64,000 bases of DNA from Megaustenia siamemsis (GCA_032433765.1 JAVIAB010000092.1:106632279-106696278), one strand, 5' to 3'; positions 22,765 through 34,710 are shown, counted from the stretch's first letter. Made by a program: numbers and translations. Notes: generated by a model from the letters alone, not told the origin.

Positions 22765-23345
22765 AATAGAGTACTTGCAACTAAACTCGTGCTAAGTCAA
22801 ATGTAAGACATTTATTACAGCGTTTGTAAAGCTAAATTTTAATGGAGGAAAACTTGATATATTTAAAACAGTATTTGTAACTTAAACTTTAACCTTTGGA
22901 AATGTAAAACAGTCGTTGAGTACATCAAACTAAACTTTAATCTTTGGAAATGTAAGCCCATTAATGCAGTACTTGAAACTAAACTTTAATCTTCAGAAAT
23001 GTTAGACCATTATTGCAGTACTTCAAACTAAACTTTAATCTTTGGAAATTTAACAGCGTTAATACATTTCATAATTGAGTGCTGTCTCTGCATCGAAGGT
23101 TGGTTACCATGGAGCGCCATTCCACTCTGTCTCTTGCTTTGATGGTGCATTTTGTCATAGGCTAACTTGTCCATCTTTTGATGTTACTCGTCCATGTTAG
23201 TCTTGGTCTGCCTCTGCCTCTTTTACCTTGTATTTTCCCTCCAATATTAATATTGTGTATATATATATATAATATAATGTATTATTAATACATTACCTTA
23301 AACTAAATTTGAATGGTTGTAAATAAGACCGTTAATACAGTGCTT
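22765..23345 (+). repeat. About 49-bp tandem repeat, split by a LINE-D insertion
   Basis: The core AAACTTTAATCTTTGGAAAT recurs with spacing of 48-51 bases (near 22,833, 22,884, 22,932, 22,981 and 23,031) and resumes after the insertion at 23,295-23,345. Copies are diverged. It lies in the spacer and has no mirrored partner. Confidence 0.78.
23069..23284 (-). mobile_element. LINE-D tail, short 5'-truncated copy with 10-bp target duplication
   Basis: Perfect direct repeats TTAATACATT (23,059-23,068 and 23,285-23,294) bound a 216-bp fragment. Its minus strand ends with the LINE-D tail (AAGCAAGAGACAGAGTGGAA then GAGACAGCACTC) and starts at the RGRGRPRL block. The 5' junction includes a TA-rich run. 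This copy shows that the tail alone suffices to define insertion ends of LINE-D. Confidence 0.87.
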
Positions 23346-23429
23346 GCAATTAAAACTTAACAAAGGGGAATTCATGCTAGTTAAAACACAATCCATATCA
23401 AACGTCAGCAAAGATCTGTATGATACTTT

Positions 23430-24370
23430 CTCTTGTACAGTTCACTCAGAGGCAGGACTTAGTGAATGGTTTTAGATTGATGAAGGGGTTGAAGCAAGAG
23501 TGTACTTCATCTCCCTTGTTTTATGGAACTGCCATCAACTTCATACAGCAGTGATGCTTTACAGGTTCCAAAGGCATTGAATAATTACTTGAGTCTCATA
23601 TAGGGGATCTTGACTTTGTAGACACAATAATTCTTATCAGTAGTTATGTGAAAACAGTGTAAGAAAAAAGAAATGTCATATCATCAGTTGGTAGCAGAAT
23701 ATTTACTGCTGCTTCACTGCCAAGTTCAAGACCTTGATCATCTACACTGATGGTTTGGTCACTAGAGATGTTCGGAGTGGTTTGTATTTTGTTGTGTAAT
23801 CTAATGGAAAGATGATAAATAAAGGTGCAGAAGCCCACAAGACTATAACCTCCAGCAAATTTAAAGAGTTTGTGGCTTTGACGGGAGCTATCACTTAGCT
23901 GGTTAAGAGACCAACAACATATGTGGTCTCCGCGATTGATTTGACTGACTAAGGATGTTTCGTCGGGTTGACAAGAACACACTCCACATGTCTCCTGTTA
24001 GCAACTAAGCTTGGATATACTGCTCTGGACACTCAGATGTTCGTGGCAAGGAAATAACCGAGAAGTTGGTGGGGTCTGCAATTACGCAAGAAATATTACA
24101 AAATTGACATGTATCACATAATGATGGCTTTAAAAGAACACCTGTCACAGGGTGGCTACAAGAAAGCTGAGGATAACCCATGGATCAAAGGAATGGTGGA
24201 AATTGGCATCATGAAGGACGAAAGCAAGAAGGAACCCAACACGGTAAATCAATACAGGACATGAACCATCAGTGGATGAACATTTCTATGGTTGTTGGAA
24301 CGGGCGGCGGAGCATATATGGGAATGCCCTGACTTCAGTGACGCCAGTTCGCACTAAAGACTAACATAAT
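23430..24370 (+). mobile_element. RNase H-bearing LINE remnant in the spacer
   Basis: Many frame breaks. Recognisable pieces are a reverse-transcriptase stretch (GDLDFVDTIILIS near 23,605, in the position of the usual FADD), an RNase H start IYTDGLVTRDVRSG (23,735-23,780), and later PRSWWGLQL and GYKKAEDNPWIKGMVEIG, with HEPSVDEHF near 24,260. The order (RT, RNase H, C-terminal tail) fits a non-LTR element with an RNase H domain, related in type to 19,064-19,772. A large internal deletion joins RT to RNase H. Confidence 0.6.
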
Positions 24371-24689
24371 ATGACTTGGAATCAACCACGAAAATTAAAT
24401 AAATCCAGATAAAAATAAACCTAGAAGAAATAGCATTTGATGAAATAAATCACTAGCTATAACTCAGAAGCTGCATAGATTAAGAAGAAGACATAACTAC
24501 ATGCATTAGAATCGGAAGAGTAAAGGCAGCAATGAATTTCGAAAACTAGGGACAATATAGAATTCAAAATTACTCAGTACAAAAACAAAACTTAGAATTT
24601 TCAAAACAAATGTAGTGTTCACCCTTACTTATGTATACGAGAGCTGAAAAAACAAAAGTATTAAGAAATATAAAAGAAAGACAATTATC
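24371..24689. other. Unclassified spacer sequence, probably LINE debris
   Basis: No clear motif. A weak LRIFKTNVVFTLTYVYES stretch (24,592-24,645) resembles the LRIFNxNVxSVLLYGxE block that follows non-LTR reverse transcriptases, so it may be the tail of another LINE. Confidence 0.35.
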
Positions 24690-26093
24690 AAAATCTCGCA
24701 TAAGGATAAAATGCCTGGAACAAAAAGACTCACTGTAGAGTTCTATAAACATTTTTTCCCCTTCATATGAACACTCCTGCTGAAAGTTTTTATGGATTCC
24801 TTCCACAAAGACCTTCAGGCTAACTAGATCAGTTCGACAGATTTGTTCCCTCTCTCCACTACTATACGTTCTGATCAAAGAACCGCTCCTTGAGTGCATT
24901 CGACAAAACAGTTCCATAAAGACCACATTCCCAACAGGGATAGTAGAGCAGAAAGTATTAGTATATGCTAACGATACAGTCTGATCTTCCCATCAAACAC
25001 TAGATCAATAGATAACATCCTCAATACATTCACAGAACTTGGGAAGCGCAGCGGGGTACAGATAAACATACAGAAATCATTCATCAAGGGAGGTGGAAGA
25101 ACAAAGTGGACTTCCCCTCTGCTCTAACACCTGTCACCAACACCAAATTGTATGGTATAACATATCCATGCAATCAAAACAGAACACACTAATCCACATG
25201 GCAGAACCTAATCACAAAGATAACAGACATGCTGCAGAGATACAAATACAAAACATCCACAGTTTTCAGTAGGAGCATCATCATAAACACCTAGATCATC
25301 TCAAAACTAACATTCATAGTCACAGTATCCCACAGTACTGCAATCAACAATAACAGAAATAAACAAACTGATTAGACATTTTGTTTTTCGACAAATTATA
25401 CACAGCATACAACACAAAACACTGATACAGCACATACAACAAGGATGAATTTCACTACATACACACAAAAATGAAATCTCTTAGAATAAGTCATATGAGC
25501 CGCATCATCCAACAACCAGACAATCATACATTCACACAAAACTACAAGGGACTCAGATTATTCAAATTCAGAAAACTAAACAATTCAATACTCCATTACT
25601 TTGGTCCTACACCCATATTCTTCAATTTTTTTATTTCAGCCATCCATTGACACAACAACTTATTACATCAAAAGACAAACACCATTTACAAACACCTCAT
25701 CAAACAGCAAACACCTCTACTATTGCTCAGAATCAAGAGAGGCCAAAATTACTTTCTCGCAGACTAAACCAGCACCTTCTAAAACATCCACAATCCACAC
25801 GTCGCTCCCAAAGCAAGGGAAGTTACATACAGACTTATATACAGCATAACACCCACAACAGAAAGACAACCTCACAGACAACTAAGTACTAACTTTGTAG
25901 ACGAAACATAAGAGAAACTGAAGAACACATATTCTACGAATGCAGCGCAATCATTCCAGCAAAAAGTGCACCACAACACACACTAGAAACCAACACCACA
26001 CAACAGGTAGGCATATAAAGATATATTATATTCAACACAATACCAAAAACAACAACACTAGCATACTTCACAAAATCACTAATTCTAATATCT
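24690..26093 (+). mobile_element. Tx1/L1-like LINE, internally deleted
   Basis: KMPGTKRLTVEFYKHFFP (24,705-24,760) matches the SPGPDGLTxEFYK finger block of L1/Tx1 reverse transcriptases. An internal deletion then joins to TRSVRQ...SPLLYVLIKEPLLECI (24,820-24,900, frameshifted) and to VYANDTV (24,962-24,980), where YADD is YAND. LQRYKYKTSTVF (25,230-25,265) matches the C-terminal block at 63,900 on the minus strand. Downstream (25,780-25,850) KTSTIHTSLPKQGKLHTDLY is the motif that recurs at 27,340. Split on the right by LINE-A copy 4. Confidence 0.75.
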
Positions 26094-26913
26094 TCTTCTT
26101 CTTCTACCTTTTTAGCTCCCAGTGGAGCATAGGTCTTCAACAAACACTTTCCAAGTCATTCTGTCTTTTGCCATTCTCTTAAGATCATTCCATGTCTTCC
26201 CGATCATCTTCATCTCTGTTTCTATCTGTTTTCTCCAAGAATTCCTTGGTCTTCTTCTTTGTCTTTTCCCCTGGGAATTCCAAAAAAGGTCCTGTTGTGT
26301 AATACTCTCAGCTGGCTTCCGTAGTGTGCGTCCTTTCCAGCGCCATCGCCCTTGCTGTCTCCTTATCCACTGGTGCTCGACCGGTACATTTCCATAATTC
26401 TATGTTAATGATTCCGTCCTGCCACCTCCATCAATGAAAGTCTGTATCTTCGTGATTGTCAATTTTGTTGTTCTCCATGTTTCACAGCCATATAGTAGGA
26501 CCGCCTTAACATTTGAGTTGAAAATTTTTATTTTGTATTTAGCCTAATTTCTTTGGATTTCTATATGTTTCCCAGTGCAATGAAAGCTCCTCTTGCTTTT
26601 GATATCCTTATTTTGGTATCATTTTCTGTTCCTCCCTCTTTATCTATATTACTGCCCAGATATATATAAGATTGTACGTCTAGTAGAGGTATTTCACCTA
26701 GTTTTATTTGGTTATTGCCAACTGCATTAATTCTCATAATGTTGGTCTTATATCTATTAATCTTCAGTCCTAGCTGTTGTGATCTCTCATCAAGTATGCT
26801 CATTTTATCCTGCATCTGTTGATGGCTGTGTGATAGGAGACCTATGTCATCAGCAAAATCTAAATCATCAAGTTGTTTGGTCAGTGACCACTGGATTCCA
26901 TTTCTGTTGAAAG
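26094..26913 (-). mobile_element. LINE-A (RTE clade) copy 4, 3' end, in Tx1-like LINE
   Basis: Minus strand, 5'-truncated within the reverse transcriptase (LTKQLDDLDFADDIGLLSHS near 26,890-26,820), then MQDKMSILDERSQQLGLKIN (26,815) and KAGALIALG-type and tail blocks with the arginine-rich C-terminus near 26,300-26,130. A deletion of about 30 bases near 26,430 removes part of the CLHRIGGW block. Bounded by AATATCT (26,087-26,093 and 26,914-26,920). Confidence 0.83.
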
Positions 26914-27790
26914 AATATCTGAATAAAAAAAGAAGAAAAGTGAAAGAAAAAAATAGTACTAAAGATTTTGGTAAACAGACGCCTAGTCTCTGAAAATAAA
27001 ATCAAATGTCGGGATTCTTTTATATGTATTATTGCCTCTGGTACCCAGAATTTACAAATGGACTATAAGCACACTAATCGCACGACCAGCAGATTAAGCG
27101 ATGTAATGTCCCTATTGACATACCTCTTGACTACACCAGAAATACACATAACGCTTATCATCTTTGACTTATAGGAATACAATCATCATTGTGTATTATA
27201 ATTCTTTGCTATTTGAAGATGAAGTGAAGATTAATTTAAACAAAACAAATTTGCCACAAATTAAGCAACAAGGACATTCACTACAGCTACATAATCAAGA
27301 GATGCTAAAAAAAACCTTATCACAGACTACACAAGCACATTTTCAAACCTCCACAATTCACACATCACCCCCAAAGCATGGGAAGCTAACATACAGACTC
27401 ATAAACAACATGACACCCACCACAGCAAAAACAGTTCAAATTCAGACAGACAGCCCGGTATCAACTTTGCAGACAAAATTTTCTAGAAACAGAAGACCAC
27501 ATATTCTGTAGGTGCAACACATTCACAGTGGCAAGAAGGGTACTGCAACACACACTAGAATCATGCTCCACACAAAAAGGTTGAACACACTGCCAAAAAT
27601 ATCAACACGTGATCTCTTTACAAAATTAGTCATAATACTATCAGAATACAGACGTCTAATATGGGCCTGCAGGAATGATGTCATTTTTAATGTAAGCTTT
27701 TTAAACCCCAATTTTTTTTTTACAAAAATCAATGTCTGTCCTAAAACAAACAAAAATAACACTGGAGAGAATGAGTGTATGTGAACTAGA
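26914..27790 (+). mobile_element. Tx1/L1-like LINE 3' part
   Basis: The frame at 27,164-27,511 contains QTSTIHTSPPKHGKLTYRLI, parallel to 25,780, and ends near a cysteine-poor remnant. The frame at 27,512-27,784 contains LSEYRRLIWACRNDVIF, which is like the terminal IWxxRN block of L1/Tx1 ORF2 proteins. The first 200 bases (26,914-27,160) are probably the continuation of the element cut by LINE-A. The second set of motifs suggests a second, adjacent copy rather than one element. Confidence 0.6.
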
Positions 27791-28668
27791 GATAAACATT
27801 TCTATTTTATTTCTCATTGCCTTCATGTATGTGGAAAGTGAGAGGTCACACCTTGAATACACACACATATATGTATGCCCTTGTGTAATAAAGAAATAAA
27901 TTAACAATAGTTAAAACAAATTAATGAAACATATTATTTATTTCTCAGAGTATAAGTAAACAATACAGAACATCACATCTAACAAGAGTGCTAACTGATT
28001 GTCAGATATCAGTAACAAATAACTGCTTTGTTAAATTATATATTTGCATTAGATAAACATACACGGATGTTGTTACTTTCAAAATTAAATGTCTAAAGTT
28101 TTGAGAACTTTTCACAAAATTCCTTGCAAAAAATGTCAGAGGATGACAAATAATTAAAGTCAAATATATTCTGACATCATAATAGCATGAAGGAAGGTCA
28201 TCAACAATAAAGTTCATGAACAAGAATTGTGGGTCTCATTGATTGTCCATGTCAAAGCACGAAAAATAAAGTGAACAAAATCAAATATACAGCACAGCTT
28301 CACTGGGTATTAAAGTACTTTAACTTTTAAATTGCACAGCTGCTTGTTGCTATCTCATAATGGTATTTTAGTTTTAATCTTGGAAATTTAGCAGCATTTA
28401 TGTATGAAGATGTCCTGAAACTAATACATTCTCCTCATTCTTATAATAAATATTTTATGTGAGTGGTTTCAATTTGTGACACCACATACACAATTTTAAA
28501 TGTTTAGCTAATGTCAATATTTGTGTGTGAATGATATTTTAGGAGTTAATGCTTATAACAAAAAGATCAAAGAATGGTAAATCTGAGAGTTTTGGGGGAT
28601 GCATTGTTTAAATCGTATGACAAAAGTATTTATATTTTAAGATACAACTTCTTCATCACTTTGAATGT
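27791..28668. other. Spacer end and inner arm B, no gene
   Basis: 27,791-27,892 is unmatched spacer. From 27,893 it is the reverse complement of 21,112 downward. It includes one 43-bp unit (about 28,216-28,262) where arm A has six. TCACTTTGAATGT at 28,656-28,668 is the left target duplication of the following retroposon. Confidence 0.7.
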
Positions 28669-29483
28669 TCTTTGGTTCTTTGGTTATGGAAGGCCCCGGT
28701 ATCGCCTCAAACAAAATAAAATCCATAATTGCTCAACCACCCGTGCCAGTGGAATCATCCGAATTACTAACTCATCTCCCAAACAAAGAAAGGTAGCTAT
28801 AGTCCCCATCATAGCAGTCTCAGCACACGCCAAAAGACATAAGGCGAAACCGCACAGAAAGTAAACACTTCTAACTGTTCCTTGTCATACAACATCATCA
28901 TTCATAGTAAACAATTGGAATATCGAAACATGATCAAATCGGTTGAAACACTCAGCTCATGTTGTTCACAGAGCACCTAACTCAGTAGCTCCTGCAACAA
29001 GCTGGACTTGGAATATGAGGAAACTGCAACAGAGAACACTTTCATACATAGCCTTCAATGGTTCTGCCTATCCACCATATTGATCGGAAGTTCATGTCCT
29101 CCTGAAAATTATGATCGTCATATTTTTAAAACGTATAGCGCTTGATGATGTTTTAGAACATTATTTTTTACTCCAATTCTGAACATATAAAACACAGTTA
29201 GTCATTGGATTATCCCCGTCGCATATCAAACAACAGACCGTAAGATTAGCGTATGGCCGGTCTAGGGATATACAATGAGCCATTATGATGACGTAGCACA
29301 CACAACAATGGCAGCGCCCATAGATTACTGATTACTCTAATGAATGCAACCTACAACAAACGAAACACAGTGCAAATTCCTAAAGAGATAAAACTTCGGC
29401 TGACTGGACGGAGCAGTCCACATTAATGAGTTGTAACATGTGAATAACTTGCGTCAAACAATTAGTTTAGGAGCGATGGTAAC
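28669..29483 (-). mobile_element. Unidentified 815-bp retroposon with 13-bp target duplication
   Basis: Perfect direct repeats TCACTTTGAATGT (28,656-28,668 and 29,484-29,496) flank a GC-richer insert that is absent at the mirrored site in arm A (near 20,095). The left end has a short repeat that reads CCAAAGAACCAAAGA on the minus strand. This is the kind of simple tail left by target-primed reverse transcription, so the element most likely lies on the minus strand. I find no tRNA-like promoter and no recognisable protein. It could be the 3' part of an unknown LINE or a processed RNA copy. No other copy is in the window. Confidence 0.75.
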
Positions 29484-29847
29484 TCACTTTGAATGTATAA
29501 AAGAAGAAGCAAATGTATTTAAACTTCTAGCAAAGACACAAATGAGCACATTAACTAAAGTATCTGTGATAAACAACTGTAAATGATACTAAATATTCTT
29601 TCATGAAAAAATTCTAGCAGTCCTTTTTAAGTTTGTGAATGGTAAAGTTTTAGGCTGTCACAAATTCATTCAACAATTTAACCAATTTTTTTTCTAAGAC
29701 AAAACAAAGATATATTTTTGTACAAGTGGGTGAAAATGTAATTTTCAAATAAATAGAACAAATCAATCCTTAAAGTGTAACCACTAGTGAAACTGCATGT
29801 TAGCAATTTTTAGATAGGTTTTGGTGATTAAGTTTGGAGAATGTTGT
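29484..29847. other. Arm B sequence, no gene
   Basis: Reverse complement of about 19,770-20,110, ending near the AAAACCTATC stretch shared by both arms. Nothing coding. Confidence 0.6.
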
Positions 29848-30060
29848 TATGGATCCAGAAGACAGTGAGCTGACACCCTTTGGCCAAATGCCATGTAATG
29901 ATATCTGCAGGTATTTCTGAGTTGCCTTGTAGTTCCGTATAATGTGTTCATTTATCTGGTCTTTGATGAAGTAGAGTTGCTCTGATATTGGTTGAATTTT
30001 GGATGACGGGAATGAAAGTAGATCGACCACCAATAGAGAAATAGGAGATTAAATAAGCAC
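29848..30060 (-). mobile_element. 3' end of an I-clade LINE
   Basis: The minus strand reads AAATACCTGCAGATATCATT, then GGCATTTGGCCAAAGGGTG and GGATCCATAACAACA. This is the same 3' end as the large element at 36,381-41,061 (YYMALGRRASAQ...LDP stop, then CAA tail), but frameshifted and without the long CAA run. Minus-strand sequence beyond 30,060 is not clearly part of it. Confidence 0.65.
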
Positions 30061-30429
30061 AGAACTAGGCTACAATACAAATTCAGCTTGAGGGTACAGT
30101 AAAGTTTGTGACAGGCAGAGTTAAATAGGGTTGAACCACGCCATTAGCTCTTAGATCCTGTTGATGAAATGGGCTAGAGTGATTTTTAAATTTCAGATTT
30201 CTACTAGACAGGGTACATGTTGTCTGCCATAGAAGGTAATACAATGCAATAGATCATATATATCAATGTTCAAAAACAATTGACATACACTGTTGCTAGA
30301 TAACTCAATAGAAATAATACAGTTATGTTTTGATCCACTTTGAGTTACTGAACATGCAAGAAAATCTGTGGTCTATAAGATACTTCTCCACATTTTTTCA
30401 TTTTTGTATGGGACAAACATTGATGAACT
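30061..30429. other. Arm B sequence, no gene recognised
   Basis: 30,230-30,429 mirrors 18,855-19,060. 30,061-30,230 has no partner in arm A; its minus strand reads TTCATCAACAGGATCTAAGA, an unclassified fragment. Confidence 0.5.
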
Positions 30430-33285
30430 CTGCCAGAGATCTAGCTGAAACATCATAAAGCACAGAGATCAACATAGTCTATAAAGCAGCCTCTGCCAAA
30501 TACAGATGAGAGGTTAAGCTATCAGCAAGACAGAGTTGGAAAGACAAAACAGAGAGCCTCAATCTAGAAAAAAATGGACACAAACTGTGGAAACTTGCAA
30601 AAGCTCTGAGTGATGAAAACAACAGCTGACCTACAATAACATTAGCACACAATCAGAACATCCACACAGGCAAAAGGGCAGCAAACGTTCTGATAGAAAT
30701 TTACAAAAACATAAGTAGAAGACCTACAACAATTGCTTAATGTGATAAACATAACAAGAAAAAAATATGGACTAGATAGGAATATCAAGAAGACTAAAAC
30801 TATGATCATAAACAAAGAAAATTCTCAAGACCTATAATTAAATATCACAGTTGAGGGAATACATCTGGAGACAGTCCAGAGCTACAACTACCTTGGACAT
30901 ACTATAACCAATGATGGAAAATGTAAAATTGAAATAAACAAAACAATAGGTATGGCAAAAAGTAATTTTAATGCCATGAAAAATATACTAACAACAAAAT
31001 AAATAACAGCAGGGCTGAAACTAAGAATAGCAAAATGTTACATCTTCTCAATATTTCTGTATGGTATAGAAACATGGACATTAGACAAGAAAACAGAACA
31101 GAAAATTGAAGCCTTTGAAATATGGATTTATGGAAGAATAGGTAGAATTGGATGGAAAGAAAAGAAAATAAACAATGAAGTTTAAAACAACTAAAAATAA
31201 AAGCGAACTACTAAATACAATTAAGACAAGACAAATGAAATTTTTGGGACACGTTAAAAGACACAACAGCCTACTAAAAGTAATATTTGAAGGGTAAATA
31301 CAAGGTAAAAGAGGCAGAGGCAGACCAAGACTAACATGGACGAGTAACATCAAAAGATGGACAAGTCAATCTATGACAACCTGCACCATCAAAGAAAGAA
31401 ACAGTAGAATTGTGAACCATGGTAGTCAACCTTCATTGCGGAAACTGCACTCGATGATGATAATGGTAAGTAGAATAAACATTCCAAATGACAACAGAAA
31501 ACTGCAAGAAAGGAAAACCGAGATGCAAAACACATTCCTTTTAGCACTAGAAGAATACCAGACGACTGCCTTTACACTGAAAGAACTAGATGTAACACTC
31601 AAAGGATTGAAACTCAAGAGTTCTCCTGGAAAACATGGAATCATTAACAAAATGCTCATAAAACTGGGACAGAAAGCCAAAGGCCAGCTACTAAGGATAA
31701 TAAATGCCAGCTGGAAGAGAGGATAAATGCTGGCAACCTGGAAAGAAGCCATTATGGTCCCTTATGTGGCATCGGAAACATAAAAACAAATCATACCACA
31801 ACAAAGCGGGTTTCGTCAGCACAGATCAATTGAAGACCTGATTACATACATCACACAGGAAATAGAGGATGCCCTACAAGAAAAGAAACACACTTGACAG
31901 TGTGGGTTGACATGGAGAAGGCTTTTGATAGGGTATGGAGAGAAGGATGAAAGATCAAGCTTCTTAGACTTGGCATCTGAAGCCATTTATTAAATTGGAT
32001 ATCTCAATACCTACAAAACAGAATGGCCAGAGTACAAGTACATGAACAACTAAATAAGAAAGCCAGAATTGAACAAGGTGTCCCACAAGGCAGAGTACTA
32101 TCCCCAACGCTCTTTTTAATCTTCATAAATGACATCATAATGCACATTCCACCAGCAACATATGCAGATGACCTGGCAATATGCACACGTGAAGAATCTA
32201 TGTTAGTGGTTAGCTCCAGAATGCAAGATGCTCCAGGAAAACTTGAAAAATGGAGGAACACCTGGCTACTACTAATAAAAAAAAAAAAAATTACATACAC
32301 AATTTTCAGCCTACCAAAAAACACAATCTGCAAAAGTGAAGATAAAAGACCATACACTTCCTATTGACTAAAAAACCCAACATATCACCATGAAGTCACC
32401 ATGGACCACAGAATGACATGGATAAATCAGATAGACAAAGAAACAAAAGAGCCAGAAAACGAACAAATATTATGAAGAAATTAACAGGAACAGACTGGGG
32501 TGCAAACAGAAATATCTTGAAACGACTATAAATTGGAAGAGTAAGACCAGTCCTAGAGAGTGGAGTTACAACCTGGGCTACAGCTTCAAAATCACACCTT
32601 AGCAAAATTAACAGAAGACAAGAACCAGGCTGCCCGTATCATCACTGGTGCTATGAAATCTACATCTATCAAGTCTCTAGAAACAGTAACAGGCTTACAG
32701 CTTTTAGAAGACAGATAGAAAACTAAAGTAATGCAACAAGCGGTGAAATATAAAAGGGTCCCTAACCACCCCATGCACCAAAGAATAATCAGTTTTGGAA
32801 AAGGAAGACTAAAGAGGAGCAACTTCGCTGCAATCTCCAAAGAACTGACAACTAGTGATCCAGTACTGTTCCAAACAATGCCAAAACTCATAAGCCCATC
32901 TGGTATGACTCCTCATGGGAAACTTAAAATACCATAACTTAAGGAAGACATAAAAAGATTCATGAAAAAAGGAACCCAAACAGACACAGAGAGAAAGCAC
33001 ATAGCAGAAAAACACATAAATGACAACTACCTATAGGACTCCCCTGGTCACGTATACATGGAAGGTTCTGCTACAAATGCAACCAGAAATGGAGGAGGTG
33101 TGTTCTTGAGGCTGAATAACCAGAAAGAGATCACCAAGTCAATAGCTACTGGGAAATTCTCAAACAACTATAATGCAGAAACTGAAGTCCTTGAAGATGC
33201 TGCAAAACAGGCTATCCAACACAAAAATAATGTGCACAAGAAATTGGTGCATCAGTCCTAACAGCTCTAAAAACCCACAGGAATT
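30430..33285 (+). mobile_element. I-clade LINE fragment with RNase H, split by LINE-D
   Basis: Plus strand, two pieces (30,430-30,719 and 31,467-33,285). In order: QSWKDKTESLNLEKNGHKLW (30,525, the linker before RT), LKSSPGKHGIINKML (31,612), GFRQHRSIEDLI (31,810), VDMEKAFDRVWREG (31,908), GVPQGRVLSPTLFLIFIND (32,076) and YADDLAI (32,160), the catalytic block. Then QAARIITGAMKSTSIKSLE (32,625) and an RNase H start, EGSATNATRNGGG (33,062), with YNAETEVL (33,175). The first RNase H aspartate reads as glutamate. It lacks the endonuclease and the 3' end. Absent from arm A. Confidence 0.8.
30720..31466 (+). mobile_element. LINE-D copy nested in the I-clade LINE, 8-bp target duplication
   Basis: Bounded by TAAGTAGA (30,712-30,719 and 31,467-31,474). 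It reads EDLQQLLNVINITRKKYGLD from the RT thumb side, then NYLGHTITNDGKCKIEI (30,888), LRIAKCYIFSIFLYGIETWT (31,020), the GRGRPRLTWTSNIKRW block (31,312-31,360) and the tail with CATCAAAGAAAGAAACAGTA and a short GATGAT end. This is the most readable LINE-D copy and identifies the family as an endonuclease-type non-LTR element whose C-terminus merges into the tail shared with SINE-1. Confidence 0.85.
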
Positions 33286-34119
33286 ACCTTCAAATCATCC
33301 ATTTTAAAAATAAATAATTCAATTACTTTATTTCTCTCTGTCTTTTGTCTCCCCCTCCTCCTTTATTCTCTCTCTCTCTCTCATTCTTCCCCTGTATCTC
33401 ACTTTCTCTCTTTCATTTATATTAGGAAATTGTTAACTAATCAGGGTTTCCCCTTGAGATCATTATAGATATTTTAAATCTATATCTGCTTCATCACACC
33501 TTGATTCAATCCTTCAACAAAAATAACATACAAATTCTGCATCATTATTTCAATAAAATTATATGTTACAAGTAAGAGATATTCACAATAACATAAACTT
33601 AAATATCAAATTGCATTTGTTATCTGCATCCCATTGTTTCAATAGCAGACTCAGACTTTCAACAAAGAAATATTGAGAAATGGTTGAGGTGCTCTCTTAA
33701 CATTTGTAGAAGATCAACCTAAATAATTTACTTTCATTTGCCTCAAACATATCTCTGTAGAGTTGATTTTCAATGTCTCTTCATATTCAAACAAAAGCAA
33801 CAGTAAAAACAACAACTTAAACATCAACATAATTAAATATTACATTAGATTTATAATTGATAATCCTCTTTCAATGTATTCAATTTACTTTATTAAAACT
33901 TCTTTTTTTAATGAAAATATGACTACAAAAGAAAGAGTCACAACCACTAGATTGAAATATCACAGAAGGATGCTGAATGTAACCAGAAGGTATTACATCA
34001 ATAACAAAGATATTAAAAAGAAAAGTAGACATCAGACTAATTCTGAGTTTCATTCAGAAACAAGAAATTTAATAATTTTGACAAAACGTCCACAAATAAT
34101 CAGATGAAACAGCAAAACA

Positions 34120-34410
34120 AAAAAGTTCATCCTAATGCAATCAAGTGAAACAGCAGAAAAAGAAAGGAGCATCCAACAGCAATCAGATTAAACAAAAAAA
34201 AAGAGCATCCAATAGCAATCAGATGAAACAGCAAAGAAGGAAAGAGCGTCCAACAGCAATCAGATGAAACAAAAAAAAGAGCACCCAACAGCAATCAGAT
34301 GAAACAGCAAAGAAGGAAAGAGCATCCAACAGCAATCAGATGAAACAGCAAAGAAGGAAAGAGCATCCAACAGCAATCAGATGAAACAGCAGAAAAAGTA
34401 AAAGATGGTT
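34120..34410 (+). repeat. About 40-bp tandem repeat, about 7 copies (arm B version)
   Basis: The unit contains GAGCATCCAACAGCAATCAG then ATGAAACAGCAAAGAAGG, with alternating lengths near 42 and 37 bases. Copies on the right are nearly identical. The arm A partner (17,745-17,900) has about three decayed copies. Confidence 0.88.
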
Positions 34411-34599
34411 CAGTGAAATTTAAAATAAGAAAAAAAATTATTTCAACAAGTTAATAAGTGGCAAATAATTCATGAAAATAAAAGATCTCCAATACCATTG
34501 CTGTCTTGTGACATGACAACAAGTAAGCAGTGGAAGATGTGTAAAATAAACAAAAAAAATGGTATTAAGACTAATTAGTCCTCTTTTTCCATTTTAAGA

Positions 34600-34710
34600 T
34601 TAGTACTTGTCTGCTTTTTGTGTTTGTTTTTCTATAATATTATCTGTTGGTTTGTATCTGATGAAGGCTTTTGCTGAAATGTAGTAGTTTGTCTCATCTT
34701 TCTATAGATT
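34600..34710 (+). repeat. Dispersed repeat related to the GCCGAAACG-ended family (arm B)
   Basis: Reads CTGATGAAGGCTTTTGCTGA then AATGTAGTAGTTTGTCTCATC. It is the mirror of 17,400-17,520 and a diverged relative of 10,370-10,446 and 61,195-61,300. Confidence 0.5.

Noticed and set aside
33763..34107. A 114-residue gene in arm B
   Set aside because: It overlaps the shared AT-rich arm sequence, whose arm A partner does not keep the frame, and no motif is visible.
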